A stretch of DNA of 64,000 nt from Nioella nitratireducens (GCF_001879715.1 NZ_MNBW01000007.1:62001-126000), one strand, 5' to 3'; positions 42,988 to 51,987 are shown, counted from the first letter of the stretch. Numbers and translations: made by a program. The notes: generated by a model from the letters alone, not told the origin.

Positions 42988-43869
42988 ATGATGACACCCC
43001 TGACTGACCCCCTGATCGGCATTGATGGCGGCGGCTCCGGCTGCCGCTTTGCGCTGGTGCGGGGCGGGCAGCGGGTCGAGGTTTCGGGCGGTCCGGCGAA
43101 TGTCTCGACCGATTTCGAAGGGGCGATGGCAACGCTGGACGGCGGGATTCATGCCTTGGCAGACCGCGCTGGCCGGTCCGTCGCTGACCTTGCCACGGCG
43201 CGGATTTATGTCGCGCTGGCGGGCGTGGTCAGCGCCGATCTGGCCACCGAAGTTGCCCGAAGGCTGCCGTTCCCCCATATCGTCGTGGCCGATGACCGCA
43301 TCGCCGCGACCACCGGGGCGCTTGGCGCGGCGGATGGCTGCGTGATCGGCATCGGCACCGGATCGTTCCTTGCCCGCAAGGTCGCGGGGCAGACGCGGTT
43401 GATCGGCGGATGGGGCTTGAACCTTGGGGACGACGCCTCGGGCGCGCATCTGGGGCGCGGCTTGTTGCAGCGGGCGGTGCTGGGCGTGGACGGGCTTGGC
43501 CCGACCTCGGAGCTGACGCTGGCGGTGCTGCAAGAGCTTGGCGGACCAGCGGGTGTCATTGGCTTCGCGGCCACGGCCACGCCCCGCGATTTTGCCAAGC
43601 TTGCGCCGCGCATTGTCGCGGCCGCGACCGCAGGCGACCGGGTTGCTCGGGGCCTGTTGTCGGATGGGGCGGCCTATATCGAGCGGGGCTTGCGGCGGCT
43701 TGGCTGGCAGCCGGGCGACGCCATTTGCCCGGTGGGTGGCCTTGCCGCATGTTACGGGGACGGTCTGCCCGACGAGATGGCGGACGCCCTGACCCCGCCC
43801 AAGGGCAGCGGCCTGGACGGGGCGCTGGCCCTTGCGGCCACCATCGCCCCCGGATGGCAACAGCCATGA
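42988..43869 (+). CDS. BadF/BadG-type ATPase, probable N-acetylglucosamine or glucosamine kinase
   Basis: A protein of about 293 residues of the ASKHA superfamily. The phosphate-1 loop is IGIDGGGSGCRFALVRGG, the ADP-binding segment is CVIGIGTGSFLARK, then GGWGLNLGDDASGAHLGRGLL and the second phosphate loop PVGGLAACYGDGLPDEM. This arrangement is that of NagK/GspK-type sugar kinases. The start is uncertain: ATG 42976, 42988 and 42991 are all in frame, and I prefer 42988 because GGGGGA precedes it. The following nagA gene supports amino-sugar phosphorylation. Confidence 0.83.
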   Translation: MMTPLTDPLIGIDGGGSGCRFALVRGGQRVEVSGGPANVSTDFEGAMATLDGGIHALADRAGRSVADLATARIYVALAGVVSADLATEVARRLPFPHIVVADDRIAATTGALGAADGCVIGIGTGSFLARKVAGQTRLIGGWGLNLGDDASGAHLGRGLLQRAVLGVDGLGPTSELTLAVLQELGGPAGVIGFAATATPRDFAKLAPRIVAAATAGDRVARGLLSDGAAYIERGLRRLGWQPGDAICPVGGLAACYGDGLPDEMADALTPPKGSGLDGALALAATIAPGWQQP

Positions 43870-43924
43870 CCCCCGCGATGTGCCCTGCCCGCCTGCGATC
43901 CGCCAGAAAGGAACCGAACGCCCC

Positions 43925-45109
43925 ATGACCAGCCCTCGCACCGCGTTTCAAGGCGCCGACATCTTTGACGGGCAGACCCGCCACAAGGACCACGCGCTGG
44001 TCATCGAAGCGGGCCGGGTGGCCGCTATGGTGGCGGTTGGTCAGCTTGATCCGGCCATACCGGTGCACCGCCTTTCGGGCGGGATGATCTGCCCCGGCTT
44101 CGTGGATGTGCAGGTGAATGGCGGTGGTGGCGTCATGCTGAATGACGCGCCCACGCTCCAGACCCTGACCCGCATCGCCGAGGCGCATGTCAGGCTGGGG
44201 GCGACCGCGATCCTGCCGACGCTGATCACCGACAGCCCGGCCAAGACCGCCGCCGCCATCGAGGCCGTGGCCCGCGCGATTGCTGCCGGGGTGCCGGGCG
44301 TGCGTGGCCTGCATCTGGAAGGCCCCCACATTGCCATGGCGCGCAAGGGGGCGCATGATCCCGCCTTCGTCCGCCCGATGACGCCAGAGGATGTGACAAC
44401 CCTGTGCGATGCCGCGCGACGTCTGCCGGTTCTGATGGTGACGCTGGCCCCCGAGGTGGTGGGGCCAGAGCAGATCGGCGCGCTGACGGCGGCGGGCGCA
44501 GTCGTCTCGCTCGGGCACAGCGACGCCAGTTTCGACAAGGCGCGCGCCGCCGTCGGGGCAGGCGCGCGCTGTGTCACGCATCTGTTCAACGCCATGAGCC
44601 AGCTTGGCAGTCGTTCGCCGGGCCTTGTCGGGGCGGCGCTGGCCGAGGGGGGCTTGTCTGCCGGGCTGATCGCCGATGGCCATCACGTCCACCCCGAGAC
44701 CCTGCGCCTGGCGCTGCGCGGCAAAGAGCCCCCCGGTCAGATCTTCCTTGTCAGCGATGCCATGGCGGTGGCCGGGACCGACGCCGAGCGCTTCGATCTT
44801 GGCGGACGCACGGTGCTGCGCCGCGACGGGCGCCTGACGCTCGAAGACGGCACGCTGGCGGGCGCGGACCTGAGCCTGCTGAGCGCCATTCGCAACCTGC
44901 TGCGCTGGCAGGCGGCAGGGGAAGAGACCGCGCTGGCCATGGCAACCGCGATCCCGGCCAAGGTCGCCGGGCTGAGCGACGGGAGCGGGACGTTGCGACC
45001 CGGCGCGCCAGCGGATTTCCTGCATGTCACCTTGGCGGGGGACGCGCCCGCCAAGGTCTGGCGTGGCGGCGTGCCGATCGGACCCTCCCGGCCTTTGCAA
45101 ACCACCTGA
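43925..45109 (+). CDS. nagA: N-acetylglucosamine-6-phosphate deacetylase NagA
   Basis: A 394-residue amidohydrolase of usual NagA length. Characteristic motifs are GFVDVQVNGGGGVMLND, HLEGPHI (metal Glu), SLGHSDASFDKARAA (metal His), THLFNAMSQL (metal His), DGHHVHP and LVSDAMAVAG (catalytic Asp). It removes acetate from GlcNAc-6-P in the cytoplasm. AAGGAA lies ten bases before ATG 43925. No glucosamine-6-P deaminase (nagB) or murQ is nearby, so the pathway is completed elsewhere. Confidence 0.92.
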   Translation: MTSPRTAFQGADIFDGQTRHKDHALVIEAGRVAAMVAVGQLDPAIPVHRLSGGMICPGFVDVQVNGGGGVMLNDAPTLQTLTRIAEAHVRLGATAILPTLITDSPAKTAAAIEAVARAIAAGVPGVRGLHLEGPHIAMARKGAHDPAFVRPMTPEDVTTLCDAARRLPVLMVTLAPEVVGPEQIGALTAAGAVVSLGHSDASFDKARAAVGAGARCVTHLFNAMSQLGSRSPGLVGAALAEGGLSAGLIADGHHVHPETLRLALRGKEPPGQIFLVSDAMAVAGTDAERFDLGGRTVLRRDGRLTLEDGTLAGADLSLLSAIRNLLRWQAAGEETALAMATAIPAKVAGLSDGSGTLRPGAPADFLHVTLAGDAPAKVWRGGVPIGPSRPLQTT

Positions 45110-45119
45110 AAAAGCGGCG

Positions 45120-45143
45120 GGCGGCCCCTGATGTGCCGCCTTT
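45120..45143 (+). terminator. Probable terminator after nagA
   Basis: A 6-bp GC stem (GGCGGC / GCCGCC) with a nine-base loop is followed by TTT, ten bases after the nagA stop. This is a short terminator-like structure; strength is uncertain. Confidence 0.45.
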
Positions 45144-45256
45144 GCAGGCGACGGGCGGAGCGGCGCCGCCTGCGGTTTGACAAGGGCGGGCCGGGATCGA
45201 ATCATGACCTCAATGCCCCGTGCCAAGTGGCCCCCGAGACTGAAAGCCGATCCAAC

Positions 45257-47002
45257 GTGCCGCACCCATCGCTGACCTTCGAGACCCGTTTGCAGGAACT
45301 GGTGCGCCAGATCTATCCCGCGCAGGACGCAGGGGCGCTTGGGCAAGAGATTGCTGCCGCGTTCTGGCCCGAGGGCACGCATCGGCGCAAACGGGCGCGG
45401 CGGCCCGGTAATGGCCTGTGGTCGGAACGCGACGCGGTGCTGATCACCTATGGCGACACGTTTCAGGACGGACGCCACAAGCCGCTGGATTTGCTCTACC
45501 ATTTTCTGCGGCGCCAGATGGCGGGCGTGGTGAACGGCGTGCATATCCTGCCCTTCTTTCCCTACACCTCGGATGATGGGTTCGCGGTGACGGACTACCG
45601 GCAGGTCAACCCGCAACTGGGCGGATGGGAGGACATCACCCGCATTGCGGACGCGTTTCACCTGATGTCCGATCTGGTGCTGAACCATGTCTCCAGCCAG
45701 AGCACATGGTTCAACCAGTACCGGCAGGGCAACGCGCCCTATGACCGGTTCTTTTACGAGGCCGGTCCCGATGACGATCTTTCAAGGGTGACGCGCCCGC
45801 GCACCACACCGCTTTTGCAAGAGGTCGAAACCCGGATGGGCCCCCGCCATGTCTGGTGCACCTTCAGCCATGACCAGATCGACCTCGATTTCTCGAACCC
45901 CGAGGTGCTGCTGGAAATCCTGCGCATCATGCGGCTGCATATCGACAAGGGCGTGCGCATCCTGCGGCTGGATGCGGTGGCCTTTCTGTGGAAGGAACTG
46001 GGCACCACCTGCATTCACCTGCCGCAAACCCACGCCATCGTGCAGGTGATGCGGCTCTTGTGCGATTTCTCGGTCGAGTCCGTGGTTCTGTTGACCGAAA
46101 CCAACGTGCCCCGCAGCGAGAACCTGAGCTATTTCGGCAACCGCAACGAGGCGCACGCGATCTATAACTTTCCGCTGCCGCCCTTGATCCTGCACGCGAT
46201 GCAATCGGGCACGGCGCGTTTTCTCAACCGCTGGCAGGCGGCGATGCCGCCCGCGCAACTGGGCTGTGCCTATCTCAACTTCACCGCCAGCCATGACGGC
46301 ATAGGGATGCGCCCCGCCGAGGGGGTGTTGCCGCCCGAGGAAAAGGACAAGGTGATCGAAACCGTGCGCAAGGCGGGCGGGTTGGTGTCGATGCGCAGCA
46401 CGCCAGACGGCGGCGAAGAACCCTACGAGCTGAACTGCACCTTCTTCGACGCGCTGCGCATGACCTTCGCGGGCGAGGCCGACCACCATATTCCGCGCTT
46501 CCTGTGTTCGCAGACCATCGTCATGTCGCTCGAAGGAATCCCCGCCTTCTACATCCATTCCCTGCTGGCCACCCCGAACGATCACGACGCGGTTGCCCAT
46601 CGCGGCATGAACCGCGCCATCAACCGGCACCGCTGGCATTACCCCGACCTGCAAGCGCGGCTGACTGACCCCAGCTCGACCCAGGCGCGGGTGCTGGCCG
46701 GTCTGACCGAGCGGCTGAAACTGCGCGCGAAACAGCCCGCCTTTCACCCCAATGCCACGCAATTCACGCTGGCGCTGGATGAACGGCTGTTCGGTATCTG
46801 GCGGCAGAGCCTCGACCGGCACCAGTCGATTTTCGCCATCCACAATGTCAGCAACGAAACGGTCACGGTCAGCCCCACGGCGGTGAACCTGATCGACGGC
46901 GAGCCGTGGCTTGACCTGCTGACGGGGGAAGAGATCCTGCCGGTGGGGGCCGAGATCCCCTTCGCGCCCTACCAGTGCCGCTGGATATCAAACCGCGCCT
47001 GA
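45257..47002 (+). CDS. GH13_18 sugar phosphorylase, probable glucosylglycerate phosphorylase
   Basis: A protein of about 581 residues of the sucrose-phosphorylase subfamily of GH13. The catalytic nucleophile is D239 (ILRLDAVAFLW), the acid/base E281 (LLTETNVP) and the third Asp is in TASHDGIG. Members phosphorolyse sucrose, glucosylglycerol or glucosylglycerate. Because the genes converging on it make glucosylglycerate, phosphorolysis of that solute is most likely. The start is uncertain: I chose GTG 45257 because the following sequence (PHPSLTFETRLQELVRQIY) matches family N termini and no suitable ATG exists in frame other than 45131, which would add 42 unlikely residues. It overlaps gpgS tail-to-tail by 15 bases. 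Confidence 0.83.
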   Translation: MPHPSLTFETRLQELVRQIYPAQDAGALGQEIAAAFWPEGTHRRKRARRPGNGLWSERDAVLITYGDTFQDGRHKPLDLLYHFLRRQMAGVVNGVHILPFFPYTSDDGFAVTDYRQVNPQLGGWEDITRIADAFHLMSDLVLNHVSSQSTWFNQYRQGNAPYDRFFYEAGPDDDLSRVTRPRTTPLLQEVETRMGPRHVWCTFSHDQIDLDFSNPEVLLEILRIMRLHIDKGVRILRLDAVAFLWKELGTTCIHLPQTHAIVQVMRLLCDFSVESVVLLTETNVPRSENLSYFGNRNEAHAIYNFPLPPLILHAMQSGTARFLNRWQAAMPPAQLGCAYLNFTASHDGIGMRPAEGVLPPEEKDKVIETVRKAGGLVSMRSTPDGGEEPYELNCTFFDALRMTFAGEADHHIPRFLCSQTIVMSLEGIPAFYIHSLLATPNDHDAVAHRGMNRAINRHRWHYPDLQARLTDPSSTQARVLAGLTERLKLRAKQPAFHPNATQFTLALDERLFGIWRQSLDRHQSIFAIHNVSNETVTVSPTAVNLIDGEPWLDLLTGEEILPVGAEIPFAPYQCRWISNRA

Positions 47003-48235
47003 GCGGGCGTAAGCTTGGCCGAACTCTTCTGCATCCGCCGCCGCGGCGGCACGCAGGTCTGACAGAAAGTCGATATCGGCGGAATGCACCCGGCTCCATG
47101 TCGGGATGAAGGGCGTCTCGTGCGGATTGTCCAGAAAGACCTGCCCGGCGCGCAGGATGTTCTCTGCGAAAAGCTCGATATTCTTTTCTTCGCTGTGCCG
47201 GTCGATGCTGAGGCCGTTCATCTTGGCATCTGTGTAATAGCCATCGAGCAGGTCCAACGCCGAGCGGTAGTAGGTGGCCTTGAGCGTGCGAAAGATGTTC
47301 TGGGTAAAAACCGTGCCATCGGCGGCGAGTTTGCGGAAGATCGCCTTGCAGATATCGGTCGACATCCGGCTCAGCCCCTTGGAGGCGTCCTCTGGCGACA
47401 ACTCCTGATGCTTGTGATCGTAAGCATCCGAGATCTCCACCTGACAGACCGATTTCGGCGCGAGGTTGCGCCACGCTTCGGACAGCACCCCGATCTCCAG
47501 TCCCCAATCAGAGGGGATGCGCAATTCGGCCAGCACATGGGTGCGCATGGCAAATTCGCCCGACAGCGGGTAACGAAAGCTGCGCAGGTAATCGAGGTAG
47601 TCGCGGTCGCCGATGACGCGTTTGAGCGCGATCAGAAGTGGGCTGACCAACAGCCGCGTCACCCGCCCGTTCAGCTTGCCATCCCCGATGCGCGGGTAAA
47701 AGCCCTTGGCCATCTGGTAGGAAAAGGACGGGTTCACAACCGGGTAGACCAGCCGCGCCAGCATGTCGCGGTCATAGGTGACGATATCGCAATCGTGGAT
47801 CGCCATCACGGCACTGTCGGCGCAGGCCAGCAGGTAGCCGATGCAGGTCCAGACGTTCTTGCCCTTGCCCGGTTCCTGCGGCGCAAGCCCCAGCTCGACC
47901 AGCCGCGCGCCAAGCGCCAGCATCCGGGGACTGTCGTTCCAGATCACCATATGATTTTGCGGCAGGCGGGCAAAATAGGCCTTCGCTTGGCGGAATTGAT
48001 CCCCGGTTGCCTGATCGAGCCCGATGACAATCCGGTGCAGGTAAGGCACCTCGGCCAGTTCATCGAGGATGTTGGACAGGGCCGGTCCTTCCAACTCGGA
48101 ATAAAGACAGGGCAATATCAGGGTGATCTTGCGCGTCGCGGCATAGGTCTTGAGTTCGAGCGTCAGATCGTCAAGCGGTCGCGTGCGCAGGTTGTGCAGG
48201 GTCGTGATGTTCCCGTTCTGGTGAAAATCAGCCAT
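46988..48235 (-). CDS. gpgS: Glucosyl-3-phosphoglycerate synthase (GpgS, GT81)
   Basis: A 415-residue GT-A glycosyltransferase. The nucleotide-binding start is ITLILPCLYSELEG at residues 37-50 and the metal-binding DxD is D148-C-D150 (AIHDCDIVTYD). LNGRVTRLLVSPLL and YPLSGEFAMRTHVLAEL are typical of bacterial GpgS proteins. It transfers glucose from NDP-glucose to 3-phosphoglycerate as the first step to the compatible solute glucosylglycerate. Its start overlaps the phosphatase stop by eight bases, so the two steps are co-expressed. Confidence 0.88.
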   Translation of the reverse strand: MADFHQNGNITTLHNLRTRPLDDLTLELKTYAATRKITLILPCLYSELEGPALSNILDELAEVPYLHRIVIGLDQATGDQFRQAKAYFARLPQNHMVIWNDSPRMLALGARLVELGLAPQEPGKGKNVWTCIGYLLACADSAVMAIHDCDIVTYDRDMLARLVYPVVNPSFSYQMAKGFYPRIGDGKLNGRVTRLLVSPLLIALKRVIGDRDYLDYLRSFRYPLSGEFAMRTHVLAELRIPSDWGLEIGVLSEAWRNLAPKSVCQVEISDAYDHKHQELSPEDASKGLSRMSTDICKAIFRKLAADGTVFTQNIFRTLKATYYRSALDLLDGYYTDAKMNGLSIDRHSEEKNIELFAENILRAGQVFLDNPHETPFIPTWSRVHSADIDFLSDLRAAAAADAEEFGQAYARSGAV

Positions 48236-49022
48236 CGCCTTGGGGGTCTCCGATCAGGGTCAACTCTTGCAACAGGTCCAGCACCGCGCGGTTCCAACCT
48301 GCCGGTCCGGGCCGCGTCGTGCGGCGGATGCGCCCGGTCGCCTCGCCCGGCAAGGGGGGCACGCGCGGACCATGGGGGTTCTGCACGATCACGCCGTGAT
48401 CGGCGGCTTGCAGCATTTCGACATCATTGGGGGCATCGCCCAGCGCAATGCTATGCAGCGGGCGGGTGCGGTCGATGACCTCTTGCATCCGCCCCGCCTT
48501 GGTTTGCCCAAGCGACAGGGTCAGGAACCGCCCGCCGCGGGTGGCGCCAAGCCCGGCCTGTTCGGCTGCATTCAGGAAATCCGGCAGGTCCGCCTCGGCC
48601 CCCGTCCATATTCCCGGCTCTGTAAAGCGGCGCTGTTTGGCCAGCCCGGCCACATCCGTCGACAATCCGGTCAACTCGGCGAGGTCGGCAACAGACAGGT
48701 CGGAAAAACCAACGAAGCCCGCAGGCAAGCCGGACAGCCGCGCGCGGACCGTTTGATGGGTGTTTGCGGGCAACTCGCCCCCCGTGCCCGGCGGCAAGAC
48801 ACCGCCCCCGTTTTCAACAATGGCAGGCCAATCCCCCAGCCCCAATCGGTCGCGCAGGGGGGCCATTTCGGCGGCGGTCTTGCTGCTGGCCAGCACAACG
48901 CCCGCCCCGATCCGGGCCAGGGCGGTCAGCGCCGGGCGGGCCGCGTCCCATCTATAGGAGCCATGGTCCAGCAACGTGCCGTCGAGATCGGTAAACACCA
49001 AAAGCGCGAGTGAGGGCGACAT
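48228..49022 (-). CDS. HAD phosphatase, mannosyl/glucosyl-3-phosphoglycerate phosphatase type
   Basis: A 264-residue HAD-IIB phosphatase of the MpgP family. Motif I is FTDLDGTLLD with D12 and D14, motif II is VLASSKTAAEM, and motif IV is SIALGDAPNDVEML. It would dephosphorylate glucosyl-3-phosphoglycerate to glucosylglycerate. It is upstream of and overlaps gpgS, giving a two-gene biosynthetic operon, with the phosphorylase facing it. Confidence 0.88.
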   Translation of the reverse strand: MSPSLALLVFTDLDGTLLDHGSYRWDAARPALTALARIGAGVVLASSKTAAEMAPLRDRLGLGDWPAIVENGGGVLPPGTGGELPANTHQTVRARLSGLPAGFVGFSDLSVADLAELTGLSTDVAGLAKQRRFTEPGIWTGAEADLPDFLNAAEQAGLGATRGGRFLTLSLGQTKAGRMQEVIDRTRPLHSIALGDAPNDVEMLQAADHGVIVQNPHGPRVPPLPGEATGRIRRTTRPGPAGWNRAVLDLLQELTLIGDPQGDG

Positions 49023-49352
49023 GGGGCGAGTATAGGCGGTGCGGCGCGATTGGCACGGGACGGCCCGACCTGGCCGCTATCGAAACGCCGAAAGGCGCTG
49101 AAAGATGGGCGAGGTGGTGATGAATTGGGCAGCAAAGGAACGCACGGCAGGCCTGAACATGCCCCACCGACGCTGATGGTCCCCGGTGCGCCCAAATCAC
49201 GGGCAAGGTGCCGGTTTCCTGGGGCAGCGGCTGCCCCCCTCTGCCAAGGTGCGAAAGTCGACAATTCGTCCCGGGGCGCGGGCAGGAAAGGGATGGAATC
49301 GCAAGCCTGACCTGCTATCCAGACCGCATATTTCAAACGGGACGCATACGTC
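49023..49352. other. 330-bp divergent region between the glucosylglycerate genes and galE
   Basis: This stretch contains the promoters of two divergent units. The only clear structure is a GGGGCAG-cgg-CTGCCCC hairpin at 49221-49237. No gene, RNA or strong dyad operator is recognisable. Confidence 0.5.
49221..49237. other. Compact hairpin in the galE upstream region
   Basis: A perfect 7-bp stem with a 3-base loop (GGGGCAG / CTGCCCC), 116 bp before the galE start. It has no T-tract. Role unknown. Confidence 0.5.
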
Positions 49353-50339
49353 ATGACCGACACCATCCTTGTCACCGGCGGCGCGGGCTATATCGGGGCA
49401 CATGCCTGCAAGGCGTTGAAAGCGGCGGGGTTCACGCCCGTGACCTATGACAACCTGTCGACCGGCTGGCAGGATGCCGTGAAGTTCGGACCGTTCGAAC
49501 AGGGCGACCTGCTGGATCGTGCGCGGCTGGACGAGGTTTTTGCCAAGCACAAACCCGCCGCCGTCATGCATTTCGCGGCACTGTCCCAAGTGGGCGAGTC
49601 GATGCAAGACCCCGGACGTTACTGGCGCGAAAACGTCATGGGCGCGCTCAACCTGATCGAAGCAACGGTTGCAGCGGACTGCCGCCATTTCGTGTTTTCA
49701 TCGACCTGCGCCACCTATGGCGACAAGGACGAGGTGACGCTGACCGAGGATACCCCGCAGGAGCCGATCAACGCCTATGGCGGGTCCAAGCTGGCCATCG
49801 AGGGGATATTGCGCGATTTCTCGGCCCGGCACGATCTGGAGGCGGTGATCTTTCGCTATTTCAACGTGGCGGGGGCCGACCCCGAGGCCGAGGTGGGCGA
49901 GTTCCACCAGCCCGAAACGCACCTGATCCCGCTGATGCTGGACGCGATTGACGGCAAGCGCCCTGCCCTGACGATCTACGGCACCGACTACGCCACGCCG
50001 GACGGCACCTGCATCCGCGATTACGTGCACGTCATGGACCTTGTCGATGCGCATGTTCTGGGGCTGACATGGCTGCGCCAAGGCAAGGGCGGTCAGGTCT
50101 TCAACCTTGGCACAGGATCGGGCTTTTCGGTGCGCGAGGTGGTCGAGGCGAGCCGCTCTGTAACCAACCGCGAGGTGCCAATGACCGAGGGCGCGCGTCG
50201 CCCCGGCGATTGCACCAAGCTGGTCTCGGGCAGCGCCCGCGCGGCGGAGGATCTGGGCTGGAGTCCGAAACGATCCACCTTGTCCGAGATGATCGCCGAT
50301 GCGTGGCGCTGGCATCAGGGGCCGGGCTTTACCCGCTGA
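49353..50339 (+). CDS. galE: UDP-glucose 4-epimerase GalE
   Basis: A 328-residue extended SDR. The NAD loop is VTGGAGYIGAHACKAL near the N terminus, the catalytic region is SSTCATYGD and NAYGGSKLAIE (YxxxK), and FRYFNVAGADPEAEVGE and GTDYATPDGTCIRDYVHVMDL are hallmarks of GalE. It interconverts UDP-glucose and UDP-galactose for polysaccharide synthesis. Its 3' end overlaps the convergent exporter gene by 25 bases. Confidence 0.93.
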   Translation: MTDTILVTGGAGYIGAHACKALKAAGFTPVTYDNLSTGWQDAVKFGPFEQGDLLDRARLDEVFAKHKPAAVMHFAALSQVGESMQDPGRYWRENVMGALNLIEATVAADCRHFVFSSTCATYGDKDEVTLTEDTPQEPINAYGGSKLAIEGILRDFSARHDLEAVIFRYFNVAGADPEAEVGEFHQPETHLIPLMLDAIDGKRPALTIYGTDYATPDGTCIRDYVHVMDLVDAHVLGLTWLRQGKGGQVFNLGTGSGFSVREVVEASRSVTNREVPMTEGARRPGDCTKLVSGSARAAEDLGWSPKRSTLSEMIADAWRWHQGPGFTR

Positions 50340-51223
50340 ACCGCGGCCCGGGCGCGGCGACGAAACAGCATGTCCTTGGCCGCCACCGTGGCCCCAAGGG
50401 TGATCAGCAGGCAGGCCCCCGCCACGGCCCAGGTGGCCGGGCTTTCCCCAAGCGCGATCAACAGCAGGGTGGACAGGAGCGGCGCAGAATAGCTCGCCGC
50501 GCCAAGCACCTGTATGTCGCCCCGCTTTACGCCGATATCCCAGACGAAAAATGCCAGCCCAACGGGACCAACCCCAAGGCCGATAACCGCCAGCCATTCG
50601 CCGGTGGTGGCGGGCCAGACGGTGTCTTCAAGCATCAGATGCGCGCCCGTTGCCAGCAGGGCGGTCACGAGGCAAAAGCCCGTGACGACATCCGTCGGCA
50701 CCTCTGCAAAGCGGCGGGACAGAACCGAATAGGACGACCAGAACAGCGCGGCGAGCAGCGCGAGACTGTAGCCAAACGCGTAGTCTGGGTTGAGCGTCAA
50801 CCCCTGCCCGCGCGTCACGATCAGCGCCGCCCCCGCAAAGCCCATCACCGCGCCCGCGACGTGATGCAACCGCAACCTTTCGCCCGGTGCCAGTGCAGAA
50901 AACAGCACGATCAGCAGCGGCCAGAGAAAGGCGATCAGGCTGGCATCCACGGTGGGCGCGTTACGCAGCGCGGTGAAATACAGCAGGTGATAGCCGAACA
51001 GACCGCCCACCCCGAGCGCCCAGACCTTCAGCGGCTGACGCAGCGCGCGCGGGCCTTGCGGGCGAACGATCCATGTCAGAATACCCGACAATCCGCCGAT
51101 GCCGAAGCTCATGGCGGTCAGTTGAAACGGCGGCACCTGTCCGCTGGCCGCCGTGAAATAGGCAAGAAGCGCCCAGAGAAGGACGGCGACAAAGCCCACG
51201 GCGGTGGCCATATTGCGTGACAT
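50315..51223 (-). CDS. EamA/DMT family exporter
   Basis: A 302-residue inner-membrane protein with ten hydrophobic segments in two EamA repeats (first half around ATAVGFVAVLLWALLAYFTAASG, second half around ALLAALFWSSYSVLSRRF). The sequence resembles YddG-like aromatic amino acid exporters, but substrate assignment is tentative. It converges on galE with a 25-base overlap. Confidence 0.85.
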   Translation of the reverse strand: MSRNMATAVGFVAVLLWALLAYFTAASGQVPPFQLTAMSFGIGGLSGILTWIVRPQGPRALRQPLKVWALGVGGLFGYHLLYFTALRNAPTVDASLIAFLWPLLIVLFSALAPGERLRLHHVAGAVMGFAGAALIVTRGQGLTLNPDYAFGYSLALLAALFWSSYSVLSRRFAEVPTDVVTGFCLVTALLATGAHLMLEDTVWPATTGEWLAVIGLGVGPVGLAFFVWDIGVKRGDIQVLGAASYSAPLLSTLLLIALGESPATWAVAGACLLITLGATVAAKDMLFRRRARAAVQRVKPGP

Positions 51224-51285
51224 GGGCTGCCCCTTGCGATTGCCTGCCCTGCCCTAGCAAGGCCGCCCCGTGCGGGCAAGCACGC

Positions 51286-51945
51286 TCAGATCGGCGCGAT
51301 CAACTGCTGGCCTTGGGCGCGGTTGGAATTGACCTGCGGGTCGACTCGGAACGCCTTGAACCGGGCCTTGGGCGCGGCGGTCATCAACAGGGCCGCGCCC
51401 TTGCCGTCCTCGCCCAGCCACTTTCCCCAGTCCTCGGGCGCAAGGCTGACGGGTTCGCGGTGGTGGATATGGGACAGCCCCGCCCCGGCAGGACAGGTGA
51501 CGATGGCGAAGGTGGTCAGCCGATCCTCGCCCTGCCTCCAGTCTTGCCAGATCCCGGCCAGAACCAGCGGGCTGTCATCGGCGGGGTGGATGTACCACGG
51601 CAGGCGGTTGCCCGCCGCGTCCTTGGTCCATTCGTAGAACCCCGTCGCCGGGATCAGGCAGCGCCGGGTGCGGCAGGCCTCTCGGAAAGAGGGTTTTTCG
51701 GCGATGGTCTCGGCCCGGGCGTTGATGAGCAGCGGGCCATCCGTGGGGCTCTTGTACCACTTGGGCACAAAGCCCCATCGCATGGTCCGGTAATGGCGCG
51801 TCGCGTCATCGAACGTCACCACGCCAACGTCTTGCGTCGGGCAGATATTGAACCGGGGGGTCACCGGCAGGTCATTGGCCGGGGCGGCCCCGAAGAGCCG
51901 CGCCATGGCCTCGGCCGGATGGGTCATGGTCATGCGTCCGCACAT
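51286..51945 (-). CDS. SOS response-associated peptidase (SRAP/HMCES family)
   Basis: A 219-residue SRAP protein. The catalytic Cys2 follows the initiator Met (MCGRM), the catalytic Asn is in INARAET, the Glu is in ATGFYEW and the His in SHIHHREPV. These proteins form a stable thiazolidine crosslink with abasic sites in single-stranded DNA. All active residues are present. Confidence 0.92.
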   Translation of the reverse strand: MCGRMTMTHPAEAMARLFGAAPANDLPVTPRFNICPTQDVGVVTFDDATRHYRTMRWGFVPKWYKSPTDGPLLINARAETIAEKPSFREACRTRRCLIPATGFYEWTKDAAGNRLPWYIHPADDSPLVLAGIWQDWRQGEDRLTTFAIVTCPAGAGLSHIHHREPVSLAPEDWGKWLGEDGKGAALLMTAAPKARFKAFRVDPQVNSNRAQGQQLIAPI

Positions 51946-51987
51946 GGGGCCAAGCCTACCCGGCCCCGGCGTGCGGGAAAAGCGCGA

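Noticed and set aside
45131-45256. N-terminal extension of the GH13_18 phosphorylase from ATG 45131
   Set aside because: The 42 extra residues are Cys/Arg-rich, overlap the putative nagA terminator and do not fit family N termini.
43556-45688. A 710-codon minus-strand frame across the kinase, NagA and phosphorylase genes
   Set aside because: It spans three genes with clear plus-strand motifs, and its composition is typical of antisense GC-rich frames.
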